Positions 59,375 to 64,000 of a DNA stretch of 64,000 nucleotides are shown here, piece after piece (the first letter of the stretch is position 1; each line of letters opens with the position of its first letter). The notes under the pieces were generated by a model, which did not search any database, had not been told where the DNA came from, and saw only the letters and a list, made by a program, of their open reading frames with translations. A program made the translations under genes and the position numbers. Source of the DNA: Lepidostoma basale (taxonomy: Eukaryota > Arthropoda > Insecta > Trichoptera > Lepidostomatidae); assembly GCA_022606425.2 (NCBI GenBank), contig JAHDVF020001598.1, positions 416,001 through 480,000 on the forward strand, in the 5' to 3' direction.

Positions 59375-59485
59375 GACAATCTACCGGAGGGTACCCGAAA
59401 ATATGGCAAGATAGTTGGCGATTCACTTCCTCAGAGGACATAGATGCAACCAATAGCAGGTCATCAGACCTATAAGAAGAAGAAT
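59375..59485 (+). pseudogene. LINE-N-like 3' tip
   Basis: 'ctaccggagggtacccg' and 'aagatagttggcgattcac', then 'gatgcaaccaatagcaggtc' encode PTGGYPKIWQDSWRFTSSED-like codons. It ends in AAG repeats (59,478-59,486). Confidence 0.6.
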
Positions 59486-59489
59486 ATGA

Positions 59490-59592
59490 AAGAAAACGTC
59501 AGTTTTCTAGAAGTTTTATTATATTTTTTGGGGATTAAAAGTTTTGTCTTGATAAGATTCTATCAAATTATTTGTCATTTGTTTTGGCCGAA
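59490..59592. repeat. HH-A fragment
   Basis: 'aaaacgtcagttttctagaa', 'gttttattatatttt', then a changed 'aaaagttttgtcttgataag'. One arm. Confidence 0.55.
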
Positions 59593-59735
59593 ACACTACG
59601 ATACTTTAACATTATAACCTGTTAAATTAAAAAAAACTTTGTTTTATGTGTCACAATTTGTATTTCTTATTTTTTGCGACAGCTGTTTCGTCAACCTATG
59701 TTGACATCATCAATCAAATGTTAAATTTTCGTGAT
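59592..59735 (-). repeat. HH-C arm
   Basis: 'tttggccgaaacactacg', 'aaaaaaactttgttttatg' and the motif on the minus strand at 59,678-59,713: TTGATGA, T, GTCAAC/GTTGAC with loop ATAG, GAAAC, AGCT, GTC. Core position 3 is T, otherwise consensus. Confidence 0.65.
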
Positions 59736-59939
59736 TTTACGAACCTTTATGTGTATTTGTTCCTATGTCAGTTTGAAGAATTTCTTTGATATAATATAAT
59801 TTTGAAGTTCTTGCTGGAGTTGAGTTAGGTACCTATTTTTTTTAATTAAAAGAACGGTTAGTTACTATTTATAGGAGAAAATATTAAAGGTGGAAAATAT
59901 AATAATAAAAAATAATAAAAAGTATGATAATAATCACCA

Positions 59940-60085
59940 TTTTATCAAATGTTTAATTCGCACACGAAGGCATTATCAAATGTCAAAATTAAACATTTGA
60001 TAATGCCTTCGTGTGAGAAACATTTAATTCCTATTAAATATAATAAAACTTCGAGAATACAATCGTTTTCGTTAATATTAATTAT
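59940..60085. repeat. HH-A foldback
   Basis: 'aaatgtttaattcgcacacg', 'aaggcattatcaaatgtc' mirrored by 'catttgataatgccttcg'. The right arm continues 'cttcgagaatacaatcg'. The motif is TTGATAA, GCCTTCGTGTGAG-like, GAAAC, AT, TTA: site triplet changed. Confidence 0.65.
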
Positions 60086-60089
60086 AAAA

Positions 60090-60562
60090 ACAATATATAA
60101 AATAAAAATACTGGCCATACCTTACCGACGATATTTTGAATGTCCTTTTACGTTTCGGGCAACCACTCTAAACTTGATCGCATATAATCATCAACGGATT
60201 CGTAGACGTTAATTATCAGTATTCCAAAAAATATTTCTTCGAATATTTAATGGATTACGCGCGCATCTAAATTTTGGAATTTAAATCAAAGTATTAAATT
60301 TTGTTATGCTTATTTTTTATTCTAAAATCGTCTATTAAAAATCACAAAGCCCGCAAACGGTCCCGAATAGCGTAGCCAATCTGGTTCCAAATATGTTTTG
60401 TGTGTACCACTGTGCGCCTGTGCGGGCATCCCATAAGCATTCTTGGCGAATAAAAATATTGTTTCATTCTGCTGTCGGTGTCGACCCATTCCACTGCGGC
60501 CTGCACCCACCCCCACCCTGACAGGACCGAACCTAGGAAAAAGTATCGCCTATATAAAATAC
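60090..60562. other. non-coding DNA without recognised repeat
   Basis: A GC-richer part at 60,440-60,540. Frames of 64-91 codons here have no domain. Confidence 0.35.
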
Positions 60563-60564
60563 GT

Positions 60565-60988
60565 AACAACATTTTGAATGTATACAAATACTTGTAGACT
60601 GGATTTTGTTCCCCCATTGCGGGCTATCAAATCAAGGATTAATTTTATCTCAATAGAGGCGAAGATGCAAACTGGAAACTGAATATGGTGATCGAGTTGT
60701 TTACAGGACTTATGACCTGTCATTGGTTGGGTTGAGCGCACGCTTTATGTAATTACAACATTCCCCTTTCCACCTTTCTTATGACCATCATGTCTGACAA
60801 ATTTTTGGAAGTTGTATATATGTTAATATCCAACACCACAATTCATATGTCAGTTTCAATGTGCCATCTATGAAGATTAGATTTAAGCATTAAGCAGAAG
60901 ATCTTTATAACGCAATGTGAAAGGCTACTGCCTATTAACGCACTGCTAGATAACGCCTGGAAATGTCACTCCAATTTATTTCCAAATT
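60565..60988 (+). repeat. Rep-I copy
   Basis: From 'acattttgaatgtatac' and 'aatacttgtagactggat' through all landmarks to 'taacgcctggaaatgtcac'. One of the most complete copies. Confidence 0.75.
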
Positions 60989-61078
60989 TGTCAGACATGG
61001 TGGTCATAAGAAATGTGGAATGGGGAATGTTGTAATTACATAAAGCGTGCGCTTAACCCAACTAATGACAAAACATAC
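60989..61078 (-). repeat. Rep-I fragment, mirrored
   Basis: 'ccaaatttgtcagacatgg', 'gaatggggaatgttgtaatt', 'aaagcgtgcgcttaaccc' on the minus strand. Directly adjoins the plus copy. Confidence 0.7.
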
Positions 61079-61462
61079 GTAACATGTACTTTTTTTTTAC
61101 TTTTATTATTGTTGCCCTGCGTTTTAATTATCAGGGCGGTGTGGACATGTTTAATTTGTGATTCTACGAAGTAATATGGCTTTATTATTAGGGGGGCAGA
61201 GATGGCAAAAAGAAGTAAAAAGTTGAGAGGGTTGAGGTGAAAGAGTAATGAATAAAAATAAGAGTAAAAATAACAGAAGTGGAGCTCCTATCTGTGAGAT
61301 TCTATGGACTAGCTAATAAGCATCCCGACATTTGCCTCACAACTGAGGGAACCATGGAAAACCTCAGTCGGGACGCGACGTACCTACCGCGAAAAAAACA
61401 CATGTCAGTTATTTGTTTGCCTCTCGCAACCGATCCACCACCTTGGTTGCGATGTCAACGAA
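61079..61462. other. non-coding DNA without recognised repeat
   Basis: The 67-codon frame at 61,279-61,482 has no domain. No family. Confidence 0.35.
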
Positions 61463-61464
61463 TC

Positions 61465-61596
61465 ACGTCTTGTCGAGTGTGAAAATTAGAAAGGTCTTAT
61501 ATTTGAGTGATGTGCTAAGGAGAGAAAAATACCACCTCATTCGACTGATATTAATGGGTAAAGTATACGTCAGGGATTTGGTAAAAGGCATATAAA
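61465..61596 (+). pseudogene. LINE-L fragment
   Basis: SSVKIRKVLYLSDVLRREKY, then HLIRLILMGKV. About 40 codons, the same part as 9500-9600. Confidence 0.75.
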
Positions 61597-61928
61597 AACA
61601 TTATCAAATATCTGAGAAACTAATTAATACGAACGAAAACGTATGTTTTCTAGAAGTTTTACTATAGTTTACATGAATGGCAGTTTTCGCATTTTCTAAG
61701 GCGTAATCAATTATCCGAGTAACTAATTAATACGAATGAAAACGTAATTTTTCTAGAAGTTTTATTTATGTTTATAGGACTGATAATTTTCGCCTTTCTA
61801 AGGCATAATCAAATGTCTGAGTAAGTAATTAATACGAATGAAAACGTATGTTATCTACAAGTTTTATTTCAGTTTAGAGGAATGTCAATTTTCGCATGTC
61901 TAAGGCATTATCACATGTCTTAACCGCC
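61597..61928. repeat. HH-A tandem array, three units of 102-103 bp
   Basis: Unit starts ('taattaatacgaa') at 61,621, 61,724 and 61,826, preceded by the end of another unit. Each unit contains 'aaaacgta', 'tctagaagtttta'-like, 'ttttcgc', 'ctaaggc' and 'aatcaa'. On the minus strand every unit ends in a GCGAAAA-type hairpin matching the HH-A motif position. Mutations differ between units, so the array is not new. Confidence 0.75.
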
Positions 61929-61929
61929 C

Positions 61930-62262
61930 TACCCTCAGGTAATTTTCCGAGAAACGTGAAATTTTTTTTTTTTTTTATTTATAAAATTTAATTAAATATA
62001 TATATATTTTTTTTAAATTACGAAACGTCAAATACTCGGCCACACTCTTCGCCTGCCCCTTGAAAAACTATCATATTTATGAAGACTTGTACTCAAGTGT
62101 TGTTGGCACACGCGCGTATCCCTAACAGTTTGTACATTTTAGGTACATTACTTTTTCTCAAGCGCGTACGTGATACGGGATAGCGCAGAATGGTACAGTC
62201 AAAGTGAACGTATCACGTACGTTCAAATACGTAGGGTGGTTAAAACACAAATTTAATATAAT
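61930..62262. other. non-coding DNA with a T run
   Basis: A run of about 17 T at 61,960-61,977. 'cgcgtacgtgatacg' and 'gaacgtatcacgtacg' (62,165-62,224) form a weak palindrome. No gene. Confidence 0.4.
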
Positions 62263-62348
62263 AATACTTCTAGAAAACATACGTTTTCATTCGTATTAAT
62301 TATTAAATATAGAGTTTAACCTCGTAATTCTAGAAACAATAAATGGTC
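62262..62348. repeat. HH-A half copy
   Basis: 'acttctagaaaacatacg', 'tttcattcgtattaatta', 'tagaaacaataaat'. Confidence 0.65.
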
Positions 62349-62935
62349 TGAGTTTGTATTTAAGCTCGTGAGTAAGTACTTAAGCTTTTGAAAAAGTACT
62401 TAAAATATTCGTAGATGACGTTTTTTTGCACTTGAAAGGCACCCATCTATGGGTGTAAGGGATTTTTGAGCCGGCCCTGGCGTAGCAGCCCTAATGGCTG
62501 TCGGCTATTTGTTATTCACAAGGAAAACAGCACCGTAAGCATCTTTTTAATGAAATTAGAAGTTTTCACACTTTGCGAGGGGAATTTTAAAAACTTTCGC
62601 CGTGCCCCTAATGGAATATTCGCTTTCGTGTATGTTTTTTTCCACCCGATATTCTCTTTTCTTGTGGTTTCTTTATTAGCGAATATTTCGTCGATGATTT
62701 ATGGTATTTTTTCTCGGCCCCTATTGTTGGGTGTTTATTATCCGCTGAGAGGCCGCGAGGATCCTTTGTACGCGAACTTTTAAAATTAATCATAAGTTTT
62801 ACATTTAATTTGAATCAACAACGGCCCGCTATTGTGCTGCGACCAGACCTAAGTGGCTCTGATCCATAATATACACTCCAACATTAGTATGAAAGGTTGC
62901 ACACGAGGCGATCTATACGTTAGTTATTAATAACG
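62349..62935. other. apparently single-copy non-coding DNA
   Basis: Contains a 105-codon plus frame (62,466-62,783) with one hydrophobic stretch but no recognisable domain or support as a gene. No repeat relation. Confidence 0.35.
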
Positions 62936-63010
62936 AAAATATAAACAAATATACACGAATGAAAACATCTGTTTTCCAGAAGTATTTTTTTATATTTTTT
63001 TTATATGGGA
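62936..63010. repeat. HH-A fragment
   Basis: 'cgaatgaaaacatctg', 'ttttccagaagtatttt', and 'tatatgggagttgc'. One arm. Confidence 0.55.
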
Positions 63011-63137
63011 GTTGCATTATTATTTACCTTGCTTATGATATACAAGGTTTATATTTCATCAAGTGGATTTTTCTGCATTAATTTTTATCTGTAAAATTTA
63101 TCTAAAAGTGTTGGGAGCTGGAAGGATATACTTCTTC

Positions 63138-63648
63138 TTCTCTTATTCTTCCTCAGCCTATTCCCGTCCACTCCTGGACAAAGGCCTCCTCCACTCGCTT
63201 CCATGTAACTCTGTATTGTGCAGACTGCATCCAGGTTATTCCGACGTGTCTGTTCAGATCATCCTTCCACCGTAGTTGCGGTCGCCTTGTACTTCTCTTT
63301 ACCGTCCTCGGTCTCTTGTCAATTTTTCATCTGAGCTTCTGGCTACGTGACCTGCCTATTGCCATTTTAGTGTCGCCACCCGGTAGATGATGTCAGTGAC
63401 CTTTGTTTTTTCTCTCACCGTATCGATTTCTGACTCTGTCTCTTAGGCTTATTCCTAACATGGCTCTTTCAATGGCTCTTTGGGTCACTCGTAGTTTCTC
63501 GGCACATTGCTTGGACAATGTTATAGTTTCAAGACCATAAGTACCAACTGGCAGAACGCAGGCTTCATAGACTCTTCGTTTCAGGTTGATCGGTATTTTC
63601 CGGTTTTTAGGGATGTAACCCATGTTTCCGAAAGCTGCCCAGCTTAAT
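63138..63648 (-). pseudogene. LINE-M 3' half
   Basis: The minus frame 63,623-63,393 reads GYIPKNRKIPINLKRRVYEA, CVLPVGTYGLETITLSKQCA, KLRVTQRAIERAMLGISLRD. Then, after shifts, VTDIIYRVATLKW-like, AGHVARSSDEKLTRDRGR-like, RATATTVEG and the 3' end EEAFVQEWTGIG-like with AAG repeats (63,130-63,150). No RT core. Mirror of 24,645. Confidence 0.8.
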
Positions 63649-63649
63649 T

Positions 63650-63802
63650 CTTCTCAGTGATCTCATTTCTACGGTATTTATCCTACTTCCATCATTTTTT
63701 TCCCATCTCCAAGCTTCATTTCCAAACATAAGGGTTGGCACTAGAACTTCATTATATACTGCCATCTTTGTTTTAGTTGAAATATTTATATTTGCAGTGA
63801 TG
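63650..63802 (-). mobile_element. LINE-K, diverged fragment
   Basis: The minus frame 63,807-63,655 reads NINISTKTKMAVYNEVLVPT, LMFGNEAWRWEKNDGSRINT, VEMRSLRR. Related to the 17,706/38,443 subfamily. It ends at SLRR, where LINE-M joins. Confidence 0.75.
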
Positions 63803-63804
63803 AC

Positions 63805-63880
63805 TTTATTATTTTCAACAACCAACCGGTTTCGCTCCCGCCGAAGCTTCGGCAGGGTTACAAAAGACACGTGGTGCAGT
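63805..63880 (-). repeat. HH-H copy
   Basis: 'tttattattttcaacaacc', then the motif, then 'gggttacaaaag'. One arm. Confidence 0.65.
63825..63856 (-). ncRNA. hammerhead ribozyme-like motif, HH-H type (best stem I)
   Basis: Minus strand: CTGCCGA, spacer A, stem II GCTTC/GGAGC (one G-T) with loop GGCG, GAAAC, CG, GTT. Stem I pairs GGTTGT after the site with GTAACC-type bases before the core, five to six pairs. Core position 6 is C; the sister copy at 27,891 has A there but a changed GAAAC, so the family consensus fits the hammerhead at both places. Confidence 0.6.
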
Positions 63881-64000
63881 GATAGCATTGCAGACTCCTG
63901 TAAAATGTGTAAAAATGACATAGGTTATTTTGCCATAAGGGTACGGAATTGTATCGCCCTAATGCAAATGGAATCCACATATTGCACAATACTTCCGACA
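63881..64000. other. window end, nothing recognised
   Basis: No frame or family seen. Confidence 0.3.

Noticed and set aside
62466..62783. 105-codon plus frame with a hydrophobic stretch, possible membrane protein
   Set aside because: No recognisable domain, no splice or homology support, composition like its surroundings.

Overview
This window looks like gene-poor, AT-rich nuclear DNA from an arthropod, most likely an insect and possibly a moth or butterfly. The evidence is the mix of relics: RTE/BovB-like and CR1/Jockey-like non-LTR retrotransposon 3' ends, a mariner, Tc1-like and hAT-like DNA elements, and a tRNA-derived SINE. I see no intact host gene, rRNA gene, free-standing tRNA gene, CRISPR array or bacterial-style operon. 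Every long reading frame is part of a transposable element or the antisense shadow of one. The stretches between repeats could be intron or intergenic DNA.

Names used here. LINE-K: TTAG-tailed non-LTR element whose RT ends in YPFGETA; over 25 pieces. LINE-L: ends with GEKYHLL-type frames. LINE-M: RTE/BovB-like, QRAMERAMLG. LINE-N: YGIETRADT, ending in AAG repeats. LINE-O: RKWQWIGHTLRR. LINE-P: YLRQRQHR, TTGAT-type tail. LINE-Q: DRAEWKRR. One RTE copy has an ATG-type tail; LINE-R carries a zinc finger; a few copies are CR1-like. Nearly all are 5'-truncated, inactive 3' ends. SINE-J is tRNA-derived. SINE-KS is a short repeat carrying the LINE-K 3' end. Rep-I is an unclassified repeat of about 0.45 kb.

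The most striking content is a set of short, mostly palindromic repeats (HH-A to HH-H plus a singleton), each carrying a hammerhead-ribozyme-like motif: a CUGANGA-like core, a 4-6 bp stem II with a small loop, GAAAC, 2-4 nt, then GUC, GUU or GUA. The sequences differ between families but the layout is the same, and in most families an A-rich run with a GTTTTAT- or GTTTTCATT-like box follows 25-65 nt downstream. Hammerhead motifs are known from Penelope-like retroelements, so these are probably non-autonomous Penelope/retrozyme-type repeats. They occur singly, as head-to-head foldbacks and as tandem units. Several keep a pairable stem I; many have core substitutions, so activity is unproven.

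Layout. 1-14 kb: HH-A/HH-C foldbacks, LINE-K/L/M/N/P fragments, SINE-J and unique DNA. 14.3-18.4 kb: a nested stack of LINE-Q, RTE, LINE-K and LINE-P. 18.9-33.4 kb: HH-C/D/B/H repeats, a CR1-like copy and a hAT MITE with an exact 8-bp target duplication (26,888-27,152). 33.5-43.1 kb: SINE-KS, Tc1-like MITEs and their longer relative, HH-F foldback, LINE-K. 43.2-51.4 kb: tandem HH-A, the longest LINE-K RT frame (49.1-50.1 kb) and a zinc-finger LINE-R end. 52-56.2 kb: a hAT-like element with nested relics and a nearly complete mariner with one frameshift. 56.3-64 kb: more HH repeats, including a three-unit tandem HH-A array, and LINE ends.
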